Below are positions 28,263 to 36,949 of a stretch of DNA of 64,000 bases, piece by piece. Origin of the DNA: a bacterium (lineage in GTDB: Bacteria; Deinococcota; Deinococci; Deinococcales; Deinococcaceae); contig JAJZIR010000002.1 in assembly GCA_021810505.1 (NCBI GenBank), positions 62,001-126,000 on the forward strand, written 5' to 3'. The notes under the pieces are model-generated. The model ran no database searches. It saw only the letters and a list, made by a program, of their open reading frames with translations, and was not told the origin of the DNA. Numbering within the stretch: the first letter of the stretch is position 1; every line of letters starts with the position of its first letter. The translations under genes were made by a program, and so were the position numbers.

Positions 28263-29596
28263 TGCCCGCGGTCCTCACCCAGGAGCCGGCCTGGTTGCGC
28301 CAGCGGCGCCGAGAAGCCCAGGAGCTCTACACCGCTCTTCCTTTTCCTGACCGCAAGGTGGAGGCCTGGAAGTACACCCAGGTCGATTTCGAGCTCCTGG
28401 AGGAGCTGCCGCCGGCCTCCCAGGAAGCACCGGTGCGTTCGGTCGAGCAGCTCCCAGAGGCGGTGCGCTCCCGCCTGGAGCGCACCGACGTTTCCAGTTA
28501 CCTGGTCTTCGGCGGGCCCAGCTTGGTCCACAGCCACTTACCCGCCCAGCTGGCTGCCCAGGGCGTGCTGTTCTGCGACCTTTTGGAGGCCGCCTCCGCT
28601 CACTCCGAGCTGCTGGCCCAGTACCTCTACCGGGTGGTGCCGGCCGCGGTCCCGGACGACACCACCGTGGCCGCCCCAGGGACGACGCCGAGCAAGCCGC
28701 CCCACCCCAGCGAGGGCAAGTTCAGCGCTTTCAACGCGGCCCACTGGAGCAGCGGCACCTTCGTCTACGTGCCAGACGGTGTCGAAGTGGCGGCTCCCTT
28801 GGGGGCTTTTCGCTACCTGCGCCAGGGTGGCTGCTACCTGGCCACCCGCACCCTTTTGGTGCTGGGACGCAACAGCAAGCTGACCTTTATCGACGAGCAG
28901 GACAGCGACGACCTGGAAGACGCCGCTGCCTACGGGGCGGTCGAGCTGTTTTTGGCCGAGGGGGCCAAGCTGCGCTACGTCAGCGTGCAGAACTGGGGCA
29001 GCGGTGTGACCCACCTCCAGCGCCAGCGGGCCGACCTGGACCGCGACGCCAGCCTAAACAGCTTGGTAGTTACCCTGGGGGCTGACCTCAGCCGCACCGA
29101 GATGGGCAGCTACCTGCGCGGTCCGGGCAGCGAGTCGGAGATGTTGGGGATCTATTTCGCCTCCGGCGAGCAGCACTTCGACCACTACACCCTGCAGCAC
29201 CACGCCGCCGATCACGCCCACTCCGACTTGCTCTACAAGGGGGTGGCCTCCGGGGAAGCCCGAGCGATTTTCAGCGGCATGATCAAGGTCGACCTGAACG
29301 CCCAGAAGACCGACGCCTACCAGAAGCACCGCACCCTGTTGCTCTCCAGCGAGGCCCGCAGCGACAGCATCCCTCAGCTGGAAATCAACGCCAACGACGT
29401 GCGCTGCTCGCACGGATCCACCACCGGACCGGTCGACCAAGAGCAGCTGTTCTACCTGCGCTCGCGCGGCCTGCCCAAGGCTCTGGCCGAGAAGGTGTTG
29501 GTCAACGCCTTCTTGGAGGACGTCCTCTCTAAGGTGCCCTTGACCGAGGTGATCCGCTACGTCGAGTCGGTGATCGCCGCCAAGGTCGGCCTTTGA
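28262..29596 (+). CDS. sufD: Fe-S cluster assembly protein SufD
   Basis: A 444-residue SufB paralogue that completes the SufBC2D complex. Motifs are DRKVEAWKYTQVD near the N-terminus, AAHWSSGTFVYVPDGVEVAAPL, HHAADHAHSDLLYKGV and CSHGSTTGPVDQEQLFYLRSRGLPKALAEKVLVNAFLEDV. Ends in a 4-nt overlap with the Rieske gene. Confidence 0.95.
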
Positions 29597-29907
29597 GCGA
29601 GCGGGTGCTGATCGGCCCGACCAGCGCTTTTGCGGAAGGTGAGCAGAGGGAGATCCGCGCCGGCAAGCAGCGGGTCTTAGTGCTCAAACACAGGGGAGAG
29701 GTCTACGCCCTGCGCAACGTCTGTACCCACGAGTCCTTCCCGCTGCTCGGGGGAGAGGTGGAGGGTGGCGCGATCACCTGTGCCCAGCACGGCGCCCGCT
29801 TCGACCTGCAGACCGGGCGGGCGCTCTGCCTGCCGGCGATCAAGGCGGTGCGGACTTTCCCGGTCGAGACCGAAGCCGGCCTGCTCTACCTGCGGGTCGA
29901 GCCCTGA
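29593..29907 (+). CDS. Rieske-type 2Fe-2S ferredoxin
   Basis: A 104-residue small Rieske protein with the cluster ligands CTHESFP and CAQHGARFDL (CxH...CxxH). It resembles the NirD/BphF-like electron-transfer ferredoxins. The TTG start overlaps the sufD stop, so it belongs to the suf operon and may supply electrons to cluster assembly or be a client. It is followed after 40 bp by a decayed insertion sequence. Confidence 0.88.
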   Translation: MSERVLIGPTSAFAEGEQREIRAGKQRVLVLKHRGEVYALRNVCTHESFPLLGGEVEGGAITCAQHGARFDLQTGRALCLPAIKAVRTFPVETEAGLLYLRVEP

Positions 29908-29949
29908 GTCGCGCTCCAGGGGTCCTTGCTTTGGCGGCCGGCTCAGGAA

Positions 29950-29964
29950 TGAAGTGCAACGCCT
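29950..29964 (+). repeat. Left inverted repeat of the IS30-type element
   Basis: 15-bp TGAAGTGCAACGCCT, matching the complement of the right end at 13 positions. Confidence 0.65.
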
Positions 29965-29991
29965 TTGGCCCAAGGAGGCTGGAGGCGGAAG

Positions 29992-30955
29992 ATGGGAAGC
30001 AAGTACCAGCAGTTGAGCATGGATGGGAGGAATCGGTTGCAGAGAGGATTGAACCGAGGGACGAGCTGGAGAGCCTTGGCGAAGGGGCTACAGCGTAACC
30101 CCGACACTCTGAGTCAGGAGTGTCGCCGAGGGTGGGTGGACAGCAGTGATGATGCCGTCACGGGATGGGGGACGGCACAGGCTAGGAGATGCTGAGGGGC
30201 ACGCGAGCTTACCACCGGTAATGCCTCGACGGAGCGAGCCACCACGGCCATTCTGGAGCACCAGTGGTCACCCGAGCAGATGGCGGGGAGGCTGCGCTTA
30301 GAACGCCCTGAAGACAAGTCCCAACGGGTCAGTCACGAAGCGATCTACCGGTACATCTACGCCCGCCCCGCAGTAGAGCTGAAAACGGCACTTATCGAGG
30401 CACTGCGCCAGAGTCACCAGAAGCGACGCCCGCGCAGTCGAGGCAAGGACCGCCGCAGTGGCATACGGAACATGCGTTCCATCCGCGAGCGGTCCGCAGA
30501 GGCCGAGGGTCGGGAGGTACCCAGCCACTGGGAAGGGGATCTCATCAAGGGGGCAAGGCAGCAGCGCCATGGATACCCTGGTCGATCGGAGCAGCCGTTT
30601 GTGATCCTGCCGCGGGTTGGTGACGCCATAGCAGAGTCCGTCCTGGAAGGCTTCACGCGGCGGCTACGCAGCCTGCCCACGGCGTTTCGGCGACTCACTG
30701 ACCTATGACCGAGGCAAGGAGGCGGCCCAGCATCAGGATCTGAAATGGCGAGTCGGGATTCGGGTGTATTTCGCGGACCCGCATAGCCCTTGGCGACGCT
30801 CCACGAACGAGAATACCAACGGCCTGCTGCGGAAGTATTTCCCCAAGGGGAACAGGTTGATCGGAGTACTCACAACGGTACTTGACCCAAGCAGCAGAGG
30901 AACTCAAGAATCGGCCCAGGAAATCGCTGGGATTTCGGACACCCGCCGAAGTCAT
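29992..30955 (+). pseudogene. IS30-family transposase, multiply frameshifted
   Basis: The N-terminal helix-turn-helix (YQQLSMDGRNRLQRGLNRG, ALAKGLQRNPDTLSQECRRG) is in one frame from 29992. The middle (WSPEQMAGRLRLE, VSHEAIYRYIYARP, PSHWEGDLIKG with the first Asp) is in a second frame. LTYDRGKEAAQH with the second Asp and DPHSPWRRSTNENTNGLLRKYFPKG with the Glu come in a third. Around 30565-30600 two compensating shifts are also needed. No functional DDE enzyme can be made. Confidence 0.85.
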
Positions 30956-30982
30956 GGCACAGCAAGTCAGAGAGTTACGCGC

Positions 30983-30997
30983 AGGTGTTGCGCTTCA
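30983..30997 (-). repeat. Right inverted repeat of the IS30-type element
   Basis: Complement reads TGAAGCGCAACACCT, paired with the left end. Confidence 0.65.
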
Positions 30998-31041
30998 AAC
31001 TTGAAATCGCCCTCCCAAGGGCGCATATTTTAGAGGCTGTG

Positions 31042-31638
31042 ATGGGAAGTAAGGCTCAGGACAAAACCAATACTCTGCCGATTGAACTCTTCGAACGGCA
31101 ACGAGATTGGGCTACTTGGTTAGAGGAGAACCACAAAATATCGTCTGGCGTGTGGTTGCAATTGGCGAAAAAAGGTGCAGGTGTACAGTCAGTTTCATAC
31201 GATGAAGCCGTCGAAGTGGCGCTTTGCTTCGGATGGATAGATGGACAAAAAAAGGCACACAGCGAGCAGTACTGGCTGCAAAAATTTACGCCGCGCTCAA
31301 TCAAGAGCATTTGGTCGAAAATCAACAAAGAAAAGGCGCTTGCCCTTGTCAAAGCCGGAAAAATGAAACCACCCGGTCTCAAAGAAATAGAACGTGCCAA
31401 GCTTGATGGGCGATGGGATGCTGCCTATGACTCTCCTGGCAAGTCATCCGTACCAAGCGATCTTCAACTAGCGCTGGATGGCAATACGCAGGCTAAAAAC
31501 TTTTTCAGCACGCTTGATAGTCGAAATAGATATGCCATTCTGTTCAGGATTCAAACGGCCAAGAACGCCGAAACACGCGTCAAGAAAATTTCACAGTTCG
31601 TGCAAATGCTGGAAAGGCACGAGAAGGTCTATCCGTGA
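31042..31638 (+). CDS. YdeI/OmpD-associated family protein
   Basis: A 198-residue protein of the YdeI or OmpD-associated group (C-terminal OmdA domain). It shows ISSGVWLQLAKKGAGVQSVSYDEAVEVALCFGWIDGQKK, FTPRSIKSIWSKIN and a tail of the ALDGNTQAKNFFSTLDSRNRYAILF type. The family is linked with resistance to some bacteriocins or peptides in other bacteria, but its activity is unsettled. Its DNA is clearly more AT-rich and Lys/Asn-rich than its neighbours. It also sits between two insertion-sequence remnants, so recent transfer is likely. ATG 31042 is preferred. Confidence 0.85.
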   Translation: MGSKAQDKTNTLPIELFERQRDWATWLEENHKISSGVWLQLAKKGAGVQSVSYDEAVEVALCFGWIDGQKKAHSEQYWLQKFTPRSIKSIWSKINKEKALALVKAGKMKPPGLKEIERAKLDGRWDAAYDSPGKSSVPSDLQLALDGNTQAKNFFSTLDSRNRYAILFRIQTAKNAETRVKKISQFVQMLERHEKVYP

Positions 31639-31989
31639 CCAATCCAGATCTTTCTGACACTAAGACACCCAACCCGGCGTTCGAGAGGGGCCTTCCTAAC
31701 CCCGAGCTTCGCCCTCCTGTACACCATAAGCTGCCTCCAAAGTACTCTTATCTGAGATAACCCCTTCCGCAAAGCCAAGATGAGTTGTTCTTCTTGTTTC
31801 CAAAAGCAGAGTTCCCTCCGGCTCTATTGCAGTTTGAGGTGATCCCACCGAATTGGACGGCTTGAAGGAAGGCATAAGCTCTGGACGGTAAGCATGATCA
31901 CTCAGGCCGCCCGCTGCGTACCCACAGCCTAGGCAACGCCTGGGGTCCTGTCACCCAGGGCCAAGCACAGGGCTAAGTAGAGGACACCC
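31639..31989. other. Non-coding stretch after ydeI
   Basis: No gene recognised. TGAGGTGATCCCACCGAATT at about 31836 looks like an insertion-sequence terminal repeat and may mark one end of the IS3-like remnant to the right. Confidence 0.35.
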
Positions 31990-32440
31990 TAGCCTGTACC
32001 GGGCTTGGGCCCTGAGGTCCGACCTGAGCGTCATGCTGCCCACTGCCCAGCGCAGAGTTCAGGTCGGCCTGTGCGTGCTCATACCGGACCGTCCGCCACA
32101 GCCGTTCCGAGAAAGGCGTTGTCCAGTGCCCTGCCTTTCCCATCTACCATCCCACGCTGATTCCTGATCCCGTGCCCCCTGAGCATTGGGGGGAAGGCCC
32201 AAGGGGGGAACTGGACCCCCTGATCAGGTACCCGGGGACTGGTGGGCCGTAGCGGTGCAGGGCCTCCGGCAGTGCCTAGCAGCAAGAGCCGGTGTCCAGA
32301 CGGCCAGATACCCGGACCAGGCCCAGTGCGAGGGACCTCTTCCGTGGCGGCTAGGAGATGGGTACTACCCCTTGGCTCTGGGGGATAGCGTCACCGGATC
32401 ACAGCTGGCTAGGCCGGTTAGTGACCACTGATTGCCCTTG
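31990..32440 (-). mobile_element. Remnant of an IS3-like (rve integrase) transposase
   Basis: The minus strand carries fragments of a DDE integrase. The best is at 32079-32285: DQGVQFPPWAFPPMLRGHG followed by GMVDGKGRALDNAFLG, equivalent to the usual HSDxGxQY...L..HGI..S.S.KG...DNA segment. Upstream there are stops between scraps such as NRPSQL and SGDAIP. The key catalytic context is broken. Confidence 0.5.
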
Positions 32441-32507
32441 CTTTCTCGAAGCATCAGGCCGCCGAGGCTTAGGTGCTGGGATAAGGGAGTCGCTCCTACG
32501 CAGACGC

Positions 32508-32906
32508 TTAGCCTTCTGGCGCTTCCAGGGTCAGGTGGGCGATGAAGCCGGAGCGGCTTTTACCGGCAGCTGAGGTCAGGGCGCCGAGGCGCTTCAGCAC
32601 TCGGCGGGGCAGCGTGATATTCACGCGCACGCTGGTGTCATCCAACAGCGCAAGGTCCACCTTGATCGCGCCAAACACCCACCCTGCATACTCTGGATTG
32701 CGCTGAAGGTCACCTAGGCTGCTGGGTTTCGGGACGGCCCGACCGGCATCTAGCTCTGCATCAATCCACGCAGCAGCAGCCTCTTCGGCTCCGACTAAAG
32801 CTTGATCGAAGGTATCGCCCACCGAGAAACAACCTGGCAAGTCAGGTACCACCACGCCAAACGCTGTGCCCCCTCTACCTCCCTCGATCGCTACCGGGTA
32901 GCGCAT
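32508..32906 (-). CDS. hicB: HicB-family antitoxin
   Basis: A 132-residue protein. The N-terminal HicB fold (AFGVVVPDLPGCFSVGDTFDQALVGAEEAAAAWIDAEL) is followed by a C-terminal ribbon/helix DNA-binding segment (SVRVNITLPRRVLKRLGALTSAAGKSRSGFIAHLTLEA). GGGAGGT precedes the ATG. In intact modules HicB neutralises the HicA mRNA interferase and represses the operon. Here the upstream hicA is frameshifted, so this is an orphan antitoxin. Confidence 0.9.
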   Translation of the reverse strand: MRYPVAIEGGRGGTAFGVVVPDLPGCFSVGDTFDQALVGAEEAAAAWIDAELDAGRAVPKPSSLGDLQRNPEYAGWVFGAIKVDLALLDDTSVRVNITLPRRVLKRLGALTSAAGKSRSGFIAHLTLEAPEG

Positions 32907-32928
32907 CTTTACCTCCCTTTGCAGGTCT

Positions 32929-33118
32929 CTACAGCCCTGCTCGCTTGCGGATTGCTGCGGTGAGGCCGGGTCCGAGATCCCCCCTCGGGTGCAGCACCAC
33001 GGTGTAGCCAGACTGCACCGTGGTGCTTGAAGGCGCGGTGAGATCCCCGAACCCTATCCAGCACCCAGCCTGCAGCTTGTAGTTCACAGATCAGCTCCAG
33101 CCACCTCTGAGCTCACAT
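32929..33118 (-). pseudogene. hicA: HicA-type toxin, frameshifted
   Basis: Directly upstream of hicB. One frame reads AQRWLELICELQAAGWVLDRVRGSHRAFKHH, with the double-stranded-RNA-binding-like GSH signature and its catalytic His. The second half, SGYTVVLHPRGDLGPGLTAIRKRAGL, is in another frame. The ATG at 33118 is followed at once by TGA, so the start is also broken. No toxin should be produced. Confidence 0.75.
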
Positions 33119-33293
33119 GGCTTGCTTGCCAGAGGGGTCCAACCCCGTGCTGCCGCGTCTCTCGGGTCCTGCGGCTAGCCTTATCGTCTACTCCGGAAGT
33201 GCCTGGTCCAATACGTGCCAGGTGCCTCCGAAGCGGCGCGCCGCTCGCCCGCGACTTCAGTCCTGCTGGGCTGCCCGGCTGAGTACTCGCTGC

Positions 33294-35624
33294 CTAGCTA
33301 GGCCGGTCTCGGATCTCCCAGCCGGCCCGGCGCACCGCGGCGATTGCTGCGGCGAAGGCGGCCTCGATCTCTTCCTCGCTGAGGGTCTTGGTTCCCCGGT
33401 AACGGAGCCGCACCGCGGTCGAGCGCATCCCGGCCGGAATGGCGCTACCCTCGTAGAGGTCAAAGGCTTCGGCCGATTCCAGCAGCTCGCTGCTGCTCGC
33501 CAGCAGGCTGCGCAGCTCCCAGAAGCTGACCGAACGCGGGGTCAGAACCGCTAGATCGCGCAGGGCTGCCGGATGGCGGCTGGGCTCTTGAAATGTGCGC
33601 TCCTTGCTGGCTAGCGGCCAGGCCAGCTCGGCGACGGCCAAAGGACCGCTGGCGCAGGCTTCCTGCACTGCTGGGTGCAGCAGACCCATCCAGCCGGCGA
33701 CCTGGCCGTTCCAACGCAGGCGGCCACAGACCCTGGGGTGCAGGTGGGCGGGCGGGTCCCCCTCGGGAGGCAACACCTCCAGGTCGGCCCCCCAGTTCCA
33801 GGCAACTTTTTCCAAGACCGCCTTGAAGGCCAGAGGACCCTCCCCGAAGCCGGGTTGCCAGCCGGCCGAGATGAGGGGCCCGCGCATGGCCACCCCCACC
33901 CGCTCGCACTCTCCTCCCTCCGGGAAGACGTGGCCGATCTCGAAGACCAAGCCGCCGGCCTGGTACTCCGGGCTGCGCAGCGTGCGGATCAGGCCGGGAT
34001 ACAGGGCGGTCCGCAGGGCGGTCCGCTCGCTGCTGAGGGGGTTTTCCAGCAGCAGCGCCGCCTGGGGTGATCTGGTCGCCGAGATTTCGGCGGCGTTGGT
34101 GAAGCTGTAGTGCACCAGCTCCTGGGCCCCGGCCCCGATCAGGGCCCGGCGCAAGCGCTGGCGCTGGCGGTCTTCCCCTCCGGTCTCCAGGTTGTCACCG
34201 GCCGGAGTGATGGTGGGCAGGCGGTAGGGGATCTTGTCGTAGCCGTCCAAGCGCGCGATCTCTTCGGTCAGGTCTTCGGGGAGCTGCAGGTCGCCCCGCC
34301 AGCTGGGGGGGGTTACTGCCAGGGCAGCGCCCTCCTGAGAGACCAAGCAGCCCAGGCTGGTCAGCAGGGCTTCCATGCGCGGCAGCGGCACCGCGTAGCC
34401 GAGCAGCCGCTCCACTTGCTCGCCGCTGAGCGTGACGGTGGGTTGAGGGTTCAGCCCAGCTCGGTAGGTGCTGGCCAGCAGCCTGCCGCCCGCCACCTGC
34501 CGGAGCAGCTCGGCGATCCGGCAGGTGGCTTCCTCGGGTAGCTGCGGATCGACGCCCCGCTCGAAGCGGTAGAGCGCCTCGGTGCGCAGGCCCAGCCGTT
34601 TACCGCTCCGGCGCAACCGGACGGGATCGAAGTGGGCCGCTTCGACCAGGATCTCGCTGCTGTCTGGCCGGATCTGTCCGCGCTCCCCGCCTAAGATACC
34701 TGCCAACCCGACCGTTAGATCGTCGCTGCGGATCACCAGGTCTTCCTCGCCGAGCTCGCAGCGCACCCCGCCTAACCCGAAGAAGACTTCTCCCGGGTAG
34801 GCCGGGCGGACCGCCAGGGAGGGGGAGGCCAGGTCCCGGCGATCGTAGAAGGCGGTCGGCTGGCCCAGTTCCAGCATCACGTAGTTGCTGACGTCCACCA
34901 GGCAACCCAAGCTGCGTATCCTGCTGCCGGCCAAGCGCCGCTGTAGCCAGGCTGGGCTCGGCCCCGGCCGCACCGTCAGCTGCAGGGCGGCGAAGGCGTC
35001 GCAGCCAGGGCCGAGCTCGGCGCGCAGGTTTCCTGGGCTAGGAGCTACCGTGGCCGGCTCGGGCCAAGCGAGAGAGACTCCCAGCGCGGCGGCCAGCTCG
35101 CGGGCCAGGCCGCGGACCGACAGCACGTCTCCGCGGTTGGGGGTGACCTCGATGTCTAGATGCTGGTCAGCCGGCCACAGCTCGGCCAGCGGCCGACCCG
35201 GCTCGGTTTCCCCCGGGAACACCAGCAAGCCGCTACCATCTTCGCCGATTCCCAGTTCCTTGGCCGAACAGGCCATACCGTAGGAGATCTCTCCCTGGAT
35301 GCGCCGCTCAGAGACGGGAGCGAGAATCCCTGTCAGGAAGCTGCCGGGCCGCGCTAGAGCCACGCAGTTGCCGGCAGCTGCGTTAGGGGCGCCGCTGAGC
35401 ACGCTGACGGTCCCCTGGCCGTCGTCGAGGGTCAGGCGGCGCAGCGCGCTGCCAGGGAGCAGTTCAGCCACAAGGACTTTCGCGCAGACGATGCCTGGAT
35501 CTAGGGCGGGGGTTGCTGACAACCCCTCGAGCGGAAAGCCCAGACTAGCCAGCAGGTTCTCCAGCTTCTCTGTAGCGGGGAGATCGGGGAGGACCTCCCG
35601 CAACCAGGCCAGCGACAGCTGCAT
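33294..35624 (-). CDS. pheT: Phenylalanine-tRNA ligase beta subunit
   Basis: A 776-residue subunit of the alpha2-beta2 synthetase charging tRNA-Phe. In order: the N-terminal tRNA-binding EMAP-like domain (VCAKVLVAELLPGSALRRLTLDDG), the B3/B4 editing domain, the B5 domain, the catalytic-like core and the C-terminal FDX-ACB anticodon-binding domain ending AVRRAGWEIRDRPS. The ATG at 35624 overlaps the pheS stop (TGATG). Upstream in-frame extension into pheS is not used. Confidence 0.96.
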   Translation of the reverse strand: MQLSLAWLREVLPDLPATEKLENLLASLGFPLEGLSATPALDPGIVCAKVLVAELLPGSALRRLTLDDGQGTVSVLSGAPNAAAGNCVALARPGSFLTGILAPVSERRIQGEISYGMACSAKELGIGEDGSGLLVFPGETEPGRPLAELWPADQHLDIEVTPNRGDVLSVRGLARELAAALGVSLAWPEPATVAPSPGNLRAELGPGCDAFAALQLTVRPGPSPAWLQRRLAGSRIRSLGCLVDVSNYVMLELGQPTAFYDRRDLASPSLAVRPAYPGEVFFGLGGVRCELGEEDLVIRSDDLTVGLAGILGGERGQIRPDSSEILVEAAHFDPVRLRRSGKRLGLRTEALYRFERGVDPQLPEEATCRIAELLRQVAGGRLLASTYRAGLNPQPTVTLSGEQVERLLGYAVPLPRMEALLTSLGCLVSQEGAALAVTPPSWRGDLQLPEDLTEEIARLDGYDKIPYRLPTITPAGDNLETGGEDRQRQRLRRALIGAGAQELVHYSFTNAAEISATRSPQAALLLENPLSSERTALRTALYPGLIRTLRSPEYQAGGLVFEIGHVFPEGGECERVGVAMRGPLISAGWQPGFGEGPLAFKAVLEKVAWNWGADLEVLPPEGDPPAHLHPRVCGRLRWNGQVAGWMGLLHPAVQEACASGPLAVAELAWPLASKERTFQEPSRHPAALRDLAVLTPRSVSFWELRSLLASSSELLESAEAFDLYEGSAIPAGMRSTAVRLRYRGTKTLSEEEIEAAFAAAIAAVRRAGWEIRDRPS

Positions 35625-36655
35625 CAGGAGCCCATCCCGCGGAACTGGGCCAGCACCCTGGGGTCGTTGGCGTAGAAGTGGCGGATGTCCGGGATAGCGT
35701 AGCGCAGCATGGCGATGCGGTTGGGGCCTAGGCCAAAGGCGAAGCCCATCTTGCCCTGATAGCAGGGGGCCTTGCCTTGGGCGACCCGCAGCTGGTCGAC
35801 TGCCGCGAAGACCTGGGGGTGTACCATCCCAGCGCCGCCTAACTCCAACCACTTCCCGGGACCTTTGGGATTTTCCCACCAGGCCGCGAAGTCAGCTCCC
35901 GGCTCGACGAAGGGGTAGTAGCTGGGCTGGAAGCGGACTTCGGCAGCCGGCCCGAACAGACCTCGGGCCAGCTCGCGCAGGGTACCCTTCAGGTCGGCCA
36001 TGCTGACCTGGTCGGCGACCAGCAGGCCCTCGAGCTGGTGGAACATCGCCTCGTGGGTCGCGTCGGTGGCCTCGTAGCGGTAGACCTTGCCCGGCACCAC
36101 GATCTTGAAGGGGGGTTCGTGGGCGACCATATAGCGCACCTGGACTGGACTGGTGTGGGTGCGCAGGACCCGGCCGTCCTTGAGCCAGAAGGTGTCCTGG
36201 AGGTCTCTGGCCGGGTGATGGGCTGGAATGTTCAGGGCGTCGAAGTTGTGGAGCTCGTCTTCTACCTCCGGACCTTCGGCGATCCGGTAGCCCATCGCCT
36301 GAAAGATGTCGCGCAGCTCATCTAAGACGCAGGAGATGGGATGGGGACCGCCTCTGGGCAGCGGGGGAGCCGGTAAAGTCAGGTCGAGGGCTTCCGCGCT
36401 CAAGCGCTGCTCCTGTTCGGCTACCTGCAGCTCGGCTTCCCGGGCATCTAAGGCCGCTTCGATCTGGCTGCGCAGGGCGTTGAGCCGTGCCCCCTGGCTG
36501 CGGCGCAGCTCGGTGGGCAGCGAGCCTAGGCTGCGCAGCTGGCTGGTCAGGGATCCGGAACGCCCCAGCAGCGCGCTGCGCAGCTCGGCTAGCGCCGCTC
36601 TGGACGCGCAGGCCTGCACGCGCTCTAAGGGATCGTCTTGCAGAAGATCATCCAT
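35624..36655 (-). CDS. pheS: Phenylalanine-tRNA ligase alpha subunit
   Basis: A 343-residue catalytic subunit. An N-terminal coiled coil (about 20-95) is followed by the class II core: motif 2-like DTFWLKDGRVLRTHTSPVQVR, GKVYRYEATDATHEAMFHQLEG, and motif 3 GFAFGLGPNRIAMLRYAIPDIR. AGGAG precedes the ATG. The gene lies just after an intrinsic terminator and a putative leader peptide with Phe codons, so expression is probably attenuated when charged tRNA-Phe is plentiful. Confidence 0.97.
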   Translation of the reverse strand: MDDLLQDDPLERVQACASRAALAELRSALLGRSGSLTSQLRSLGSLPTELRRSQGARLNALRSQIEAALDAREAELQVAEQEQRLSAEALDLTLPAPPLPRGGPHPISCVLDELRDIFQAMGYRIAEGPEVEDELHNFDALNIPAHHPARDLQDTFWLKDGRVLRTHTSPVQVRYMVAHEPPFKIVVPGKVYRYEATDATHEAMFHQLEGLLVADQVSMADLKGTLRELARGLFGPAAEVRFQPSYYPFVEPGADFAAWWENPKGPGKWLELGGAGMVHPQVFAAVDQLRVAQGKAPCYQGKMGFAFGLGPNRIAMLRYAIPDIRHFYANDPRVLAQFRGMGS

Positions 36656-36678
36656 GCCTCACTCCTGGTGGTGGGAAT

Positions 36679-36704
36679 AAAAAAGCGGACCGAACCGGTC
36701 CGCT
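36679..36704 (-). terminator. Intrinsic terminator/attenuator before pheS
   Basis: On the minus strand the stem AGCGGACC / GGTCCGCT (8 perfect pairs) is followed by a run of T. It lies between the leader peptide and pheS, about 24 bp before the pheS start. An upstream segment at 36729-36738 can pair with its 5' arm (7 consecutive bp), offering an antiterminator. Confidence 0.8.
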
Positions 36705-36722
36705 CCGCCGATCTCCAAGCGA

Positions 36723-36785
36723 TCAGGGGGAGCGGTCGTTCCCAAAAAACGGCGAACGCGCTGGCACCCCCGCAGGAGAGATCAC
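36723..36785 (-). CDS. Putative pheST leader peptide with tandem Phe codons
   Basis: A GTG 5 nt after the -10 box opens a 20-codon frame reading MISPAGVPARSPFFGNDRSP. Codons 13-14 are TTT TTT, and the stop precedes the terminator hairpin. Position, size and Phe pair match a ribosome-mediated attenuator peptide, like PheM of enterobacteria in principle but not in sequence. The start would be leaderless, as for many genes here. Confidence 0.55.
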   Translation of the reverse strand: MISPAGVPARSPFFGNDRSP

Positions 36786-36790
36786 AGCTC

Positions 36791-36819
36791 AGTGTACCCG
36801 GAGCCGGTACACGCTGCAA
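36791..36819 (-). promoter_or_regulatory. Promoter of the pheST operon
   Basis: On the minus strand TTGCAG (36819-36814), a 17-bp spacer and TACACT (36796-36791). Transcription would begin at or near the leader-peptide GTG at 36785. Confidence 0.7.
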
Positions 36820-36949
36820 CTCCCGCTCCGTCGCCTACACCTCCGAGCGAATCCTAAAGAGGTATCCGCTCGCTCTGGGACGACTTATTGAGCTTTTTCC
36901 TACAGCTTCTCAGACCTCTCTGCTCAAGACTATCTCTGGAGGAATTGCC

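Larger units (their letters stand above)
29948..30999 (+). mobile_element. Decayed IS30-family insertion sequence
   Basis: About 1.05 kb bounded by imperfect inverted repeats. The left copy TGAAGTGCAACGCCT is at 29950-29964. Its near-complement is at 30983-30997 (13 of 15 match). It encloses a broken IS30-type transposase. Size and content fit the IS30 family. No clear target duplication was seen. It landed just after the suf operon without breaking a gene. Confidence 0.8.

Noticed and set aside
35625-35879. N-terminal extension of PheT into pheS
   Set aside because: PheT homology begins at MQLSLAWLREVLPDL (35624), and the ATG overlaps the pheS stop in the usual way.
36679-36785. T-box riboswitch upstream of pheS
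   Set aside because: The leader from the promoter to pheS is only about 130 nt, no T-box consensus with a UGGN bulge is present, and a Phe-codon leader peptide explains the parts better.
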